Below are positions 1-8,153 of a stretch of DNA of 64,000 nt, piece by piece. A program made the translations under genes and the position numbers. The notes beneath the pieces are model-generated. The model was not told where the DNA came from and made no database searches. It saw only the letters and a program-made list of their open reading frames with translations. Each line of letters opens with the position of its first letter. The first letter of the stretch is position 1. Location: NCBI GenBank assembly GCA_963839725.1, contig CAWIWT010000001.1, positions 558,001 to 622,000 on the forward strand, read 5' to 3'. The stretch comes from Kumtagia sp963839725. GTDB taxonomy: Bacteria > Pseudomonadota > Alphaproteobacteria > Rhizobiales > Rhizobiaceae.

Positions 1-106
1 TCGCATCCTGCCAGGACCAGAGCGACAAGGGGTAATAGCTGAGCGGCCGGTAGTCCGCATTCAGCACCAGCGCAGGAAGCCCATCGAGAGATACGGCAAC
101 CGTCAA
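1..106 (-). CDS. HNH endonuclease, N-terminal part (cut by window edge)
   Basis: The reverse strand reads open from a TTG at 106 to the window edge, giving about 35 residues with the stretch LVLNADYRPLSYYPLSLW near the start. This stretch is characteristic of the N terminus of the small HNH endonuclease family common in alphaproteobacteria, as I recall it. The TTG was chosen because an in-frame TGA lies shortly upstream, no ATG or GTG follows it, and a GGAG sits about 9 bases before it. The HNH catalytic part lies outside the window, so the family call rests only on the N-terminal signature. Confidence 0.7.
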   Translation of the reverse strand, partial: MTVAVSLDGLPALVLNADYRPLSYYPLSLWSWQDA

Positions 107-216
107 TTCATCAATCTCCGTGGCAGACGAAGCCCGATATCAATACTCTAAGCCTGACATGACAGGGATGTGAAGCGGCTTCGCGGCCACAGTGTGACGC
201 AAAACAGCGTTGATTC

Positions 217-876
217 TCATGTTTTTTTGGGCGCTTGCGCGATTGGATCTGCATCCCGGCCTCTCGTCTCGCGATAATACGCCCAAAACAGGCGCGAAGC
301 GATGCCCCGCCAAGGCGACCATGATTCGGCGATTCCAATCAGCGCCTTCTCGCCCGGCCGTGCTTCGAGGCCGAGCGCGTGCCCGACCGCCGATTGCAGG
401 GCGACGTCGCGCGCCGGAAAAATATCCGGATGGCCGGCGGAAAACAGCAGATAGACCTCCGCCGTCCACGGCCCGATGCCAGGAACGGCGGTGAGGTGGC
501 GGATCGCCTCGTCGGCGTCCAGGTCGCACAAATGGATGAGGTCGAGTCCGTCCGCGACCGCAGCCGCAGCGGCAATCATTGCGTGCTGCTTTGGCCGCGA
601 AAAGCCAGCCTCGCGAAAGATCGCCTCACCGGCCCCGAGCACGCCCTCGGGCGTCAGCGGGTCGACCAGCCTGACGAAGCGGCCAAAGATCGCGTCGGCG
701 CTGGCGCGCGAGACCTGCTGCGAAACGATGATCGAGGCGAGGCTGCCGAAGCCGGGCTCCGACAACCGCAGCGGGACGTCGCCGGCAACGGCGCGCACGG
801 CGGCAAGGCGCGGGTCGGCGGCACAAAGCGCCTCGAGCCCCTCGGCGATATCGTCCAGTCCGAAAATCCGCTTCAT
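217..876 (-). CDS. DNA-3-methyladenine glycosylase II-like (AlkA type)
   Basis: A 219-residue base-excision-repair glycosylase of the HhH-GPD superfamily, which removes alkylated bases from DNA. The helix-hairpin-helix lies at about residues 128-144 (LTAVPGIGPWTAEVYLL). The catalytic aspartate is expected at D157 in DIFPARDVALQ, matching the DxFPxxD region of AlkA. It lacks the N-terminal AlkA domain, so it resembles the short AlkA-like form. The start was set at the ATG at 876 because the reading frame upstream (to 951) gives a non-conserved extension running into the divergent gluQRS gene. The two genes are head to head and probably share a promoter region of about 75 bases. Confidence 0.88.
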   Translation of the reverse strand: MKRIFGLDDIAEGLEALCAADPRLAAVRAVAGDVPLRLSEPGFGSLASIIVSQQVSRASADAIFGRFVRLVDPLTPEGVLGAGEAIFREAGFSRPKQHAMIAAAAAVADGLDLIHLCDLDADEAIRHLTAVPGIGPWTAEVYLLFSAGHPDIFPARDVALQSAVGHALGLEARPGEKALIGIAESWSPWRGIASRLFWAYYRETRGRDADPIAQAPKKT

Positions 877-949
877 CTCGAACCTTGCCGACCAAAGCCG
901 CGCACAGTAGCAACGGATGAATTGTCCGCAACCCGCTTCCGGCGCACTC

Positions 950-1828
950 ATGACACGTCCTGTCTTCCGCCTCGCGCCAAGCCCGAACGGGCAGCTGCAT
1001 CTCGGCCATGCCTATTCGGCGCTGCTCAACCAGAATTTCGCGATCCGGATGGATGGGCGTCTGCTGCTCCGGATCGAGGATATCGACACGGTGCGCTGTA
1101 CGCCCGAGTTCGAAGCCGGCGTGCTCGCCGATCTCAAATGGCTAGGTGTCTCATGGGACGGACCGGTGCGACGCCAGTCCGAGCATTTCGCCGAGTACGA
1201 GACGTGCTTGCGCAAGCTGGAGCGGGAAGGGCTGGTCTATCCGGCCTTCATGAGCCGCGGCGAAATACGCGTCCATATTGCCGAGCAGGGAGCGGTTGGC
1301 CTGGACTGGCTACGAGACCCGGATGGAGTGCCAATCTATCCGGGACTGGACAAGGCGCTCTCGCTCAAGAAGCGGGCGGCGCTGATCGCCGAGGGAAAGC
1401 CGTTCGCCTGGCGTCTTGACATGACCGAGGCACTGGCGCGCATCGGGCAGTCGCTCGAATGGACCGAGCTGTCGGGCGATGATCTGTCGCAATCGCTGGC
1501 AGTCGACGCGCGCGCCGAAGCCTGGGGCGATGTCATCCTGGCACGACGCGATGCGCCGACCAGCTATCATTTGTCGGTCGTCGTCGATGATGCGTTACAA
1601 GGCGTGACGCATATCGTCCGCGGCCTCGACCTGTTCGACGCGACCGCAGTCCATCGCATATTGCAGGAGCTGCTCGGCTTACCGCGACCGGCATATCATC
1701 ACCATTCGCTGATCCTCGGGCCGGACGGACGAAAGCTCTCCAAGAGCTTCCGCGATACCGGCATTGCCGTCCTGCGCAATCAGGGAGAAACGCCTGAGAC
1801 GATCAGGGCGCGAGTCGGTCTGGGGTAA
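950..1828 (+). CDS. gluQRS: Glutamyl-Q tRNA(Asp) synthetase
   Basis: A 292-residue truncated paralogue of glutamyl-tRNA synthetase, which attaches glutamate to queuosine in tRNA(Asp). FRLAPSPNG and HLGH near residues 7-20 form the class I HIGH region, and KLSKS near the C terminus is the second ATP-binding motif. No anticodon-binding domain follows, as expected for this family. The zinc-binding Cys-x-Cys seen in E. coli YadB is replaced here by Ala-Phe-Met (YPAFMSR), so zinc is probably not bound. The ATG at 950 gives the standard N terminus. A longer start at 917 would add non-conserved residues. Confidence 0.9.
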   Translation: MTRPVFRLAPSPNGQLHLGHAYSALLNQNFAIRMDGRLLLRIEDIDTVRCTPEFEAGVLADLKWLGVSWDGPVRRQSEHFAEYETCLRKLEREGLVYPAFMSRGEIRVHIAEQGAVGLDWLRDPDGVPIYPGLDKALSLKKRAALIAEGKPFAWRLDMTEALARIGQSLEWTELSGDDLSQSLAVDARAEAWGDVILARRDAPTSYHLSVVVDDALQGVTHIVRGLDLFDATAVHRILQELLGLPRPAYHHHSLILGPDGRKLSKSFRDTGIAVLRNQGETPETIRARVGLG

Positions 1829-1870
1829 TTCGCTTTGGTCGTTCCGCTTGCTTGTGCTAGGAATCGCATC

Positions 1871-2077
1871 ATGAAGAGAAATGGATCCAAAACGGTGAAT
1901 CGCTCGGCCAAGACCGGGAAATTTGTTCTGACGAGCAGTCGTGGTGCAAAGATCAGCGAGATAGAAGGTCTGAAACTGTCGCCGCGCATGGCCGAGACGT
2001 TGACGCTTGGCGCCCGGAAGGGGCTCACTGGCAATGAGCTTCGTGCGGCGATCAAAGGACAAATCGGCAAAAAGTAA
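1871..2077 (+). CDS. Small protein upstream of Fic, probable VbhA-like antitoxin
   Basis: A 68-residue basic protein whose stop lies 6 bases before the start of the Fic gene, the usual antitoxin-toxin layout. The central stretch ISEIEGLKLSPRMAETL resembles the region of VbhA-type antitoxins around the inhibitory (S/T)xxxE(G/N) helix. The spacing is not canonical: the serine is three rather than four residues before the glutamate. I therefore infer, but cannot show, that it blocks the Fic active site. The ATG at 1871 gives the compact form. A longer frame from 1835 has no convincing ribosome-binding site. Confidence 0.6.
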   Translation: MKRNGSKTVNRSAKTGKFVLTSSRGAKISEIEGLKLSPRMAETLTLGARKGLTGNELRAAIKGQIGKK

Positions 2078-2083
2078 AAGTTC

Positions 2084-2662
2084 TTGTATTACGACGCCGA
2101 GACCGATCCGCTTTGCTATCCAGGAACGAGCGTTCTTCGCAACCTCTTGGACATACGCGATCAGCTAGAGTTGGACGAATTCGAACTCGCACTCTTTCTG
2201 ACACGCGCCGATGAGCCCTTCCCGGCAGGCAAATTCGATTATCCGCACTATCTGAGCCTTCACAGGCATCTTTTCCGGGATGTCTATGCCTGGGCGGGTG
2301 AGATTCGCAGCATCCGCATCGGCAAGGGCGGTAACTGGTTCTGCAATCCTGAATACATCGACAGGGAGATGAGAAGAATATTCCGGGATTTGGACGATCC
2401 CGGCCACCTGATGCAGCTATCAAGCGAGGCGTTCTCGGCGAAGATGGCGCACATTCTCGCTGAGTTGAATGCGGTGCACCCGTTTCGGGAAGGAAATGGC
2501 CGCGCCCAACTCGCCTTTCTGGCATTGCTGGCTGATTACGCTGGTTTGCCCTTCCACGACGAAGCACTGGACAAGGACCGCGTTATGCGGGCGATGATCG
2601 ACAGTTTTCATGGTAATGAAGCACCTCTGGCTGCGCTGATCGGCGATCTTGTCGCCGATTAG
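2084..2662 (+). CDS. Fic/DOC family AMP-transferase, probable toxin
   Basis: A 192-residue Fic-domain protein, a class that transfers AMP from ATP to a hydroxyl of a target protein. The core motif is complete: HPFREGNGR at residues 132-140, with the catalytic His132. The flap that positions targets is probably near residues 78-87 (RIGKGGNWFC). The N-terminal part (YPGTSVLRN) resembles the Fic domain of Bartonella VbhT. No inhibitory helix is seen within the protein itself, so inhibition would have to come from the small gene just upstream (class I arrangement). Translation appears to begin at TTG 2084, six bases after the upstream stop, which suggests coupling. The target is unknown. Confidence 0.87.
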   Translation: MYYDAETDPLCYPGTSVLRNLLDIRDQLELDEFELALFLTRADEPFPAGKFDYPHYLSLHRHLFRDVYAWAGEIRSIRIGKGGNWFCNPEYIDREMRRIFRDLDDPGHLMQLSSEAFSAKMAHILAELNAVHPFREGNGRAQLAFLALLADYAGLPFHDEALDKDRVMRAMIDSFHGNEAPLAALIGDLVAD

Positions 2663-2688
2663 ACCTTCTTTGCTCGTCCATCGGCGCT

Positions 2689-2976
2689 TCACACCTTGAA
2701 CAGGCGGACCGGACTGCCGTTACCCCGCGAAATTACGCCCTTGGCTTCCAGGTCGAGTTGTACCGCCTTCGCCCACCAGCCGGCCTTGGCGCCGCCGGGA
2801 AACACGTCATCGGGCAGCAGTGGTGTCAGCCGGGTGCGGATTTCGGTCGGCGTCAGGCCGGGAGCCGCGTCCGGCAGCACGGCCAGATAGGCCTTTCGCA
2901 TCACCTCGTACTTGGTCGCGTCGACATTGTAGGTGTGACCAGGGCTGGCAAAGTTTTCGATCTGAATCTTGGCCAT
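2689..2976 (-). CDS. Conserved hypothetical protein (DUF6958-like)
   Basis: A 95-residue soluble protein beginning MAKIQIENFASPGHTYNVDA and ending in a basic hydrophobic tail (PVRLFKV). The middle holds a helix-rich stretch with LTPTEIRTRLTPLLPDDVFPG and GGAKAGWWAKAVQLDLEAKG. I associate this pattern with the small uncharacterised family DUF6958, from memory. It may be a winged-helix-like fold, but I see no catalytic residues. An AGGAGA-like ribosome-binding site precedes the ATG at 2976. It is convergent with the Fic gene, with 26 bases between their stops. Confidence 0.65.
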   Translation of the reverse strand: MAKIQIENFASPGHTYNVDATKYEVMRKAYLAVLPDAAPGLTPTEIRTRLTPLLPDDVFPGGAKAGWWAKAVQLDLEAKGVISRGNGSPVRLFKV

Positions 2977-3097
2977 GGAAGTCTCCTGTTCGCTGCGATC
3001 TGTAACCTCTTCTTCCTAGGACGTGCATAGCTGCTACCTTCCGACAGCGGCGATACCGAAATGCGCGGGCAGATCATCCAGTCCGATTGATCCTATC

Positions 3098-3285
3098 GGC
3101 GTGATCTTCCTGCTGATGATCATGATCCGCCAGGGCGAGATGGCGAAGGTCTCATCGCCATTCTATCTCGTGCCGGCGGTCACTGCGATCATGGCTTGGT
3201 TCCTGTTCGAAGAGCAACTTACCCTGGTCCAACTCGCCGGCATGGCGCTCGCAACCTTTGGCGTTGGGCAGGCAACCGGCGCGAA
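3098..3285 (+). pseudogene. Remnant of an EamA/DMT-family transporter
   Basis: The forward frame reads GVIFLLMIMIRQGEMAKVSS, then SPFYLVPAVTAIMAWFLF, then LAGMALATFGV. This corresponds to the last two membrane helices of drug/metabolite (EamA) exporters. Everything N-terminal to it is missing, and the frame runs on past the usual end of the family. It is therefore a decayed 3-prime fragment trapped between the DUF6958-like gene and the YihY gene. I see no promoter or start codon that would make a functional product. Confidence 0.6.
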
Positions 3286-3309
3286 TCGGCCCATGGCTCA
3301 ACACAGTCG

Positions 3310-4167
3310 TCAGGCAATTCCGACCCGGGCACGCGCGTCGAGATAGCGGCGGATCGAGGCATTGAGCTCGCCACCGAGGATGAAGATCGCCGAGACGATG
3401 TAGAGGAACACCACTGCGATCATGATGGAGGCAAGCCCGGCGTAGGTGTTCACGTAGGACGAGAAGTGTTCGAGATAGGTCGCGAAGATCGTCGATCCGA
3501 TCAGCCAGCCGGTGAGCGTGAAGCCGATACCGGGCAGGATATCGAGGAACCGCCGCTTCCCGGCCGGCAACCAGATATGCACGGCGAATAGCCCGAGCAC
3601 GATCACCGCCGAGGCAATCACAAACCGCCACAGCGTGAAGGTTCCCATATAGGGACCGATCCACTCGGCGCGCGACATCGCGAATTTGGCGATCAGCGGC
3701 GCCAGCACCAAAAGCACGCTGATCGCCAGGAAGCCGCTGGTCGCAATCAGCACGAAGGCCAGGCTCTGGACGCGGCGATAGAGGAAGTTGCGGGTCTCCG
3801 TCATCCTGTATGCGCGGTTCAGCGAGGTGCGCAGCGCCTCGATCCCGTTGGACGCGAAGAAAGCCGCAAGCAGCACGCCATAGGTCAGAAGATCGGTGCG
3901 CTGGACGGTCAGCACATTGACCACCTCCTTGGCAATCGGATCGGCGATCTGCTCCGGCCAGGTGTCGAAGACCAGATGCACGGCGGTCTCCGTGAAGGCC
4001 TGCGCGCCGAGAAAGCTAGCCAGCGTGGTCGCGAAGATCAGGAATGGGAACAGCGCCATCAGCGCGGTGATCGCCAGATGGCTCGCCATCGACCAGCCGT
4101 CATCATCGTTGAAGTGACCGAACATATCGGTCAGCACGCGGCGGATGGCGACGACTGTTCGCAGCAA
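3310..4167 (-). CDS. YihY/BrkB family inner-membrane protein
   Basis: A 285-residue polytopic membrane protein of the YihY/virulence factor BrkB family (formerly misnamed RNase BN). It shows the conserved opening FGHFNDDDGWSMASHLAITALMALFPFLIF, written here as the region after residue 15, and about six membrane helices. FASNGIEALRTSLNRAY in the middle is a family hallmark. The start is set at TTG 4167 because a strong GGGGAGGA lies 10 bases before it, and upstream codons give a non-conserved basic extension. It diverges from the SDR gene; the two starts are about 80 bases apart. Its molecular function is not established. Confidence 0.85.
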   Translation of the reverse strand: MLRTVVAIRRVLTDMFGHFNDDDGWSMASHLAITALMALFPFLIFATTLASFLGAQAFTETAVHLVFDTWPEQIADPIAKEVVNVLTVQRTDLLTYGVLLAAFFASNGIEALRTSLNRAYRMTETRNFLYRRVQSLAFVLIATSGFLAISVLLVLAPLIAKFAMSRAEWIGPYMGTFTLWRFVIASAVIVLGLFAVHIWLPAGKRRFLDILPGIGFTLTGWLIGSTIFATYLEHFSSYVNTYAGLASIMIAVVFLYIVSAIFILGGELNASIRRYLDARARVGIA

Positions 4168-4247
4168 GGGTGGGAGTCCTCCCCGTCGATTGTTTCCCCG
4201 CCGCGAATATGGGAAGGGTTTTCCGCATATGGCAAGGCATGGGGTAC

Positions 4248-5084
4248 ATGGCAATTCCCGAGAGAACAATCATCGTCACGGGAACTTCTTCCGGCATCGG
4301 CGCCTACTGCGCGCGGGCGCTGAAGCGCGACGGCTGGCGCGTCTTTGCCACGGCCCGCAAGCCGGAGGACATCAGGGCGCTAGAAGCCGACGGTCTTGAA
4401 GCCTTCTATCTCGACTACTGCGAGCCGGCATCGATTGAGACCTTGATAACCGAAGTTCTGGCGCGCACCGGCGGAACGCTCAACGCGCTCTACAACAACG
4501 GCGCCTATTCGCAGCCGGGTGCGGTCGAGGATTTGTCGGTCGCGGCCTTGCGCGAGCAGCTGGAAGCGAATCTGTTTGGCTGGCACGACCTCACCAACCG
4601 CATAGTTCCGGTGATGCGCGCGCAAGGGCACGGCCGCATCGTCCATTGCTCGTCGATCCTGGGCCTGACGCCGGTAATGTTCCGCGGCGCTTATTGCGCC
4701 TCGAAGTTCGCGCTGGAAGGGCTGATGCTGTGCATGCGCGCGGAGCTACGGGGTTCGGGTATCCACGTTTCGCTGATCGAGCCGGGACCGGTCGAATCGA
4801 AGATCGCAGCGAACGGGCTGAAGTGGTTCCTCAAGAACATCGATCACGAAAACTCGGTCCATCGCGCTGCTTATCAGGCGCAACTGGCACGGCTCAGCGG
4901 CGGAGGGTCGACGTCTCGCTTCAAACTGAAGCCAGACGCGGTCTATGCGGTACTCAGTCACGCCCTCCTGTCGCCGCGCCCGCGTCCGCATTATGTTGTC
5001 ACCCTGCCGGCAAAGATGGGCGTGCTGCTCAAGCGCATTCTGCCGGCGGCGCTCTTCTACCGTTTGCTTGCATCACAAGCCTGA
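4248..5084 (+). CDS. Short-chain dehydrogenase/reductase
   Basis: A 278-residue classical SDR, an NAD(P)-dependent oxidoreductase. The cofactor motif TGTSSGIG is at residues 11-18 and the substrate-binding catalytic YCASK follows GRIVHCSSILG, giving the Ser-Tyr-Lys set. The basic residue in FATARKPED after the second strand favours NADP. The C-terminal part is longer than the core fold and carries a hydrophobic tail, as in retinol- or steroid-type SDRs. The substrate cannot be read from the sequence. The ATG at 4248 has an AAGG about 10 bases upstream; an ATG nine bases earlier is too close to it. Confidence 0.87.
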   Translation: MAIPERTIIVTGTSSGIGAYCARALKRDGWRVFATARKPEDIRALEADGLEAFYLDYCEPASIETLITEVLARTGGTLNALYNNGAYSQPGAVEDLSVAALREQLEANLFGWHDLTNRIVPVMRAQGHGRIVHCSSILGLTPVMFRGAYCASKFALEGLMLCMRAELRGSGIHVSLIEPGPVESKIAANGLKWFLKNIDHENSVHRAAYQAQLARLSGGGSTSRFKLKPDAVYAVLSHALLSPRPRPHYVVTLPAKMGVLLKRILPAALFYRLLASQA

Positions 5085-5097
5085 AAGACGGACCTGA

Positions 5098-5289
5098 ATG
5101 GAAATTGTCCTCAAAATATTGATCGCGCTGGCCATGGCCGCAGTGGTCATCGTACTCATACGCGGCCTTATAAACATGATGCGAGGCGGTTCCGGCATTA
5201 CATCCAACAAGCTGATGCAGGCGCGCGTGTTCCTGCAATTTATCGCGTTGGTCCTGATCCTGCTGACCGTCTGGTTCACCCGCCGTTGA
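5098..5289 (+). CDS. Twin-transmembrane small protein
   Basis: A 63-residue protein with two hydrophobic helices, residues about 4-22 and 43-60, joined by a short basic loop (RGLINMMRGGSGITSNKLMQAR). It resembles the HIG1-like twin-transmembrane proteins that sit before the cobalamin adenosyltransferase gene in many rhizobia. The start is 14 bases after the SDR stop, and the ATG fits the hydrophobic N terminus. Its role is unknown; an assembly or membrane-anchoring function would be a guess. Confidence 0.75.
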   Translation: MEIVLKILIALAMAAVVIVLIRGLINMMRGGSGITSNKLMQARVFLQFIALVLILLTVWFTRR

Positions 5290-5446
5290 GCCTGTGCAAA
5301 ACTCACCATGGCGGACTGCAAATGGCGCTTTATGCAGCTTCCGGTGCTCACGTACCGAGATGTACGCTCCGCTCCGGTTCTCGAAACACTATTTTCGCCA
5401 CACCCTGACGAGTTTGATTTCAGGCTCAGGTGGCTCGGGAGGCAAC

Positions 5447-6028
5447 TTGGTCAGGATCAACAAGATTTACACCCGCACCGGCGACGACGGCACAACCGGG
5501 CTTGGCAACGGACAGCGCCGGCTGAAGTCGGACCTGCGGGTGGATGCCTACGGAACGGTTGACGAGGCGAACTCCTGCATTGGCATGGCGCGCCGGCACA
5601 CCGCGAGTGAGAACCCAGACCTCGACGCGGTCCTGAGCCGCATCCAGAACGACCTTTTCGATCTCGGCGCCGACCTCGCCACGCCGGACGATGGCAAGCC
5701 GCTTGGCTATGAGCCGCTGCGCATCATTGCGTCGCAGACGGCGCGCGTCGAAGCCGATATCGACGCGTTGACCGCGGACCTCCAGCCGCTGCGCTCCTTC
5801 ATTCTGCCTGGCGGCTCGCCGGCGGCTGCCGCTCTGCATCTCGCCCGCACCGTCGCGCGGCGCGCCGAGCGCCTGATGGTGGCTCTTGCGCAGATCGAGG
5901 GCGAGCAGGTGAATCCGGAAGGCATCCGCTACATCAACCGTGTGTCCGATTTGCTCTTTGCCGCGGCGCGCGTTGTCAATGACAACGGAAAATCCGATGT
6001 CCTATGGGTGCCTGGGCAGAACCGGTAA
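5447..6028 (+). CDS. Cob(I)yrinic acid a,c-diamide adenosyltransferase, PduO type
   Basis: A 193-residue enzyme that transfers the adenosyl group of ATP to the cobalt of cob(I)alamin to make coenzyme B12. The N-terminal ATP loop INKIYTRTGDDGTTGL is complete and VDAYGTVDEANS follows. The C-terminal RAERLMVAL and INRVSDLLFAAARV segments are the conserved cobalamin-side helices. The TTG at 5447 is preferred because GGGAGG lies 4-5 bases before it and the protein then matches the usual family length; earlier starts add about 50 unconserved residues. It belongs functionally with bluB about 2.8 kb away. Confidence 0.9.
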   Translation: MVRINKIYTRTGDDGTTGLGNGQRRLKSDLRVDAYGTVDEANSCIGMARRHTASENPDLDAVLSRIQNDLFDLGADLATPDDGKPLGYEPLRIIASQTARVEADIDALTADLQPLRSFILPGGSPAAAALHLARTVARRAERLMVALAQIEGEQVNPEGIRYINRVSDLLFAAARVVNDNGKSDVLWVPGQNR

Positions 6029-6300
6029 GGTGTGACTCAGCCTGTGCGCGAGCACTCTGGAAGTATCTGCGCAAAGGGACTGTAGCAACGGCCACTCCGC
6101 AAGCGCGAAGCTTTGACCGGAGCCGCAGCCCTTACCCTTGCGCTCCGTCCATAGGGAAGGGGGAGAGGGGGTGTCAGCCTCCTGCTTTGCCGGCTGGGGG
6201 CGATTGGGCAGCGCATATGCGGGCAGTGCGCCTTCTCCCTAGGAGAGACCGGCAGGCGGATGAGGGGCGGCGCTGACGGTCAAGGCTGAGTACCCTGGAT

Positions 6301-7257
6301 TTACGCTACTCTTCGTTCCTGCGGCACGCAGGCTTCGCAGATTGCCGCGACATGGCGATGATCTGTACCGCAACAGCCGCCGAGGATGCGCATCCCTGGA
6401 AAATCGCGCCTCAAGAGATTGTAGCGCATGCCTAGGTCGATCGGGTCGCCAGCGTCCAGCGTTTCCAACTCGTCCAGCTCCTGATGGCTTTTCGCGGAGG
6501 CGTTCGCCTTTACGCCTCGTATACGATTCACCCAGCTTTCATTGGCCTGCAGCGCCTGCATGAAATGCGTCGGGTGCGCGCAGTTGATCATGTAGTAGGC
6601 CGGCGAGCCGCTGGTGGCGTCGTCCACGGCATTGATGGCGTCGCCGAGCTCCATGCCGGTCGCCAGCCTGCCGTCAGTCTCTACAGTGAACGAGATCATG
6701 CAAGGCATGGCAATGTCCGCCGCCGCCCGAGCAATGCCGATGGCCTCGTGATGATTGTTCATGGTGAAGGCGGAAACCATATCCGCCTCGGTTTCGGCGA
6801 AAGTCTGGATTTGCGGGGCGTGATAGGCTTCGGCCTCCGCCTCGCTCATGCGACCGGCCTTGTAGCCGTCGCCGCGCGGGCCGATGGCACCGCCGATCAC
6901 CAGGGGCGTCGCAGGCGTTTCCCACTTCTCCCGCAATTCCTCGAGCAGGCGGATCGAGGCGATATCGATTGCCTTCAGCTCTGCAGGACCATGTCCGATC
7001 TTCACGCCCCAGTCGGGATTGGCGCGCCATGTCGCGCTGTCGAGGATGAAGCCGACGCCGCGCGCCAGCGCGATCGGGAGATACCTCTCGTAGTAGCCCT
7101 TTAGTCGTTCGCGGCCTTCCTCGCTCTCCAGCAGCACGTAGGATGCGAAATGCGGCAGCTCGATACCGTCGTGGAAGATCAGCGTGGTTTCCAGTCCGCC
7201 GTCGCTGAGGAAAATCCGTTCACCCAGTTGCGGCAAGTCGTTTCGATATTTCGGCAT
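6301..7257 (-). CDS. Homocysteine S-methyltransferase family protein
   Basis: A 318-residue single-domain Zn-dependent methyltransferase of the HMT barrel fold. The zinc cysteines are visible as INCAHP in the middle and GGCCGTDHRHV near the C terminus; LSDGGLETTLIF at the N terminus is the usual opening. Such proteins methylate homocysteine or related thiols and selenols using S-methylmethionine, betaine or similar donors; the donor here is unknown. The ATG at 7257 is chosen because GGAG sits six bases upstream. A second ATG 12 bases earlier has no such site. It is divergent from the TetR gene, so that regulator may control it. Confidence 0.83.
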   Translation of the reverse strand: MPKYRNDLPQLGERIFLSDGGLETTLIFHDGIELPHFASYVLLESEEGRERLKGYYERYLPIALARGVGFILDSATWRANPDWGVKIGHGPAELKAIDIASIRLLEELREKWETPATPLVIGGAIGPRGDGYKAGRMSEAEAEAYHAPQIQTFAETEADMVSAFTMNNHHEAIGIARAAADIAMPCMISFTVETDGRLATGMELGDAINAVDDATSGSPAYYMINCAHPTHFMQALQANESWVNRIRGVKANASAKSHQELDELETLDAGDPIDLGMRYNLLRRDFPGMRILGGCCGTDHRHVAAICEACVPQERRVA

Positions 7258-7463
7258 GCTCGTCTCCATTCATAGGGTCGCCGGAACGCTGGTCGCGCAC
7301 CATCGGTCTTGGAAGATGCGACGTTTTGCCCTATTATGGAGGCGCAGAGCTAGAAAGCTTGTGGTCTGGTTGGGATGCCGGATCGACAACCCCATACAAA
7401 TCAGAGGTTTGCCCGGTTTTGTGGGATTTTGACCGATTTGTGTGGCATCTTGCAGCAATGAAA

Positions 7464-7482
7464 ACCGTACCGCAGGTACAGT
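7464..7482. promoter_or_regulatory. Imperfect palindrome, candidate TetR operator
   Basis: Within the divergent region between the methyltransferase and the TetR gene lies AC-n-GTACC-gca-GGTAC-n-GT. It is a 5-bp perfect inverted repeat around a 3-base centre, extended by two further matching bases. It ends 20 bases before the TetR start codon. TetR regulators usually bind such palindromes in their own promoter; the assignment is positional inference. Confidence 0.45.
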
Positions 7483-7501
7483 GAAATTCAAGGGAAGTGA
7501 G

Positions 7502-8146
7502 ATGGGTAAGGGTGCGGAGACCCGCGGACGGATTCTCGACATCGCTGAGGCTTCGGTGCTGGCGAAGGGATTCGGCGCGACATCGATCGACGAAATCATC
7601 GCCGAGGCCGGCATTACCAAGAGCGGCTTCTTCTATCATTTCAGGGACAAGAACGAACTCGCCCGCGAGATGGTCCGGCGTTTCATCGACGAGAACGACC
7701 GGCTGTTCGACGACATCTTCAGTCGTGGCAAGGAATTGTCGGACGATCCTTTGCAGGCGTTCCTGATTGGCCTCAAGCTGCTTGCCGAAACGCTCGCCGA
7801 TGCGCAGCGCCAGCATCCCGGATGCCTGATTGCGTCCGTTTGCTATCAGGAGCGGCTGTTTGACCGTGACGTTGTCGAGCTGACCAAGGCGACGACACTT
7901 CGCTGGAACGATCGCTTCCGCGGCTATCTCGACGCGATCGCCGCAGTCTATCCGCCGCGCGGCGGCATGGATTTGGACGATCTTGCGCAGTCGTTCGGTT
8001 GCATGGTCGATGGTGGCATCATCATGGCCCGCATCATGGGCGACAGCGCCTATCTGGAGCGGCAGGTCATGACCTTCCGCAGCTTCGTACGCATGGTGTT
8101 CTCACCATCGGCCAGCGCCGTGCTGCCTCTCGCCAACGCCGCCTGA
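7502..8146 (+). CDS. TetR/AcrR family transcriptional regulator
   Basis: A 214-residue one-component repressor-type regulator. The N-terminal helix-turn-helix is clear at about residues 8-54 (RGRILDIAEASVLAKGFGAT, then IDEIIAEAGITKSGFFYHF and KNELAREMV). The C-terminal ligand-binding domain contains HPGCLIASVCYQER, typical of one TetR subgroup. The ATG at 7502 is preceded by AAGGGAAGTGAG. It faces the homocysteine methyltransferase-like gene across about 245 bases containing a palindrome. The inducer and targets cannot be read. Confidence 0.9.
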   Translation: MGKGAETRGRILDIAEASVLAKGFGATSIDEIIAEAGITKSGFFYHFRDKNELAREMVRRFIDENDRLFDDIFSRGKELSDDPLQAFLIGLKLLAETLADAQRQHPGCLIASVCYQERLFDRDVVELTKATTLRWNDRFRGYLDAIAAVYPPRGGMDLDDLAQSFGCMVDGGIIMARIMGDSAYLERQVMTFRSFVRMVFSPSASAVLPLANAA

Positions 8147-8153
8147 CGGACAG

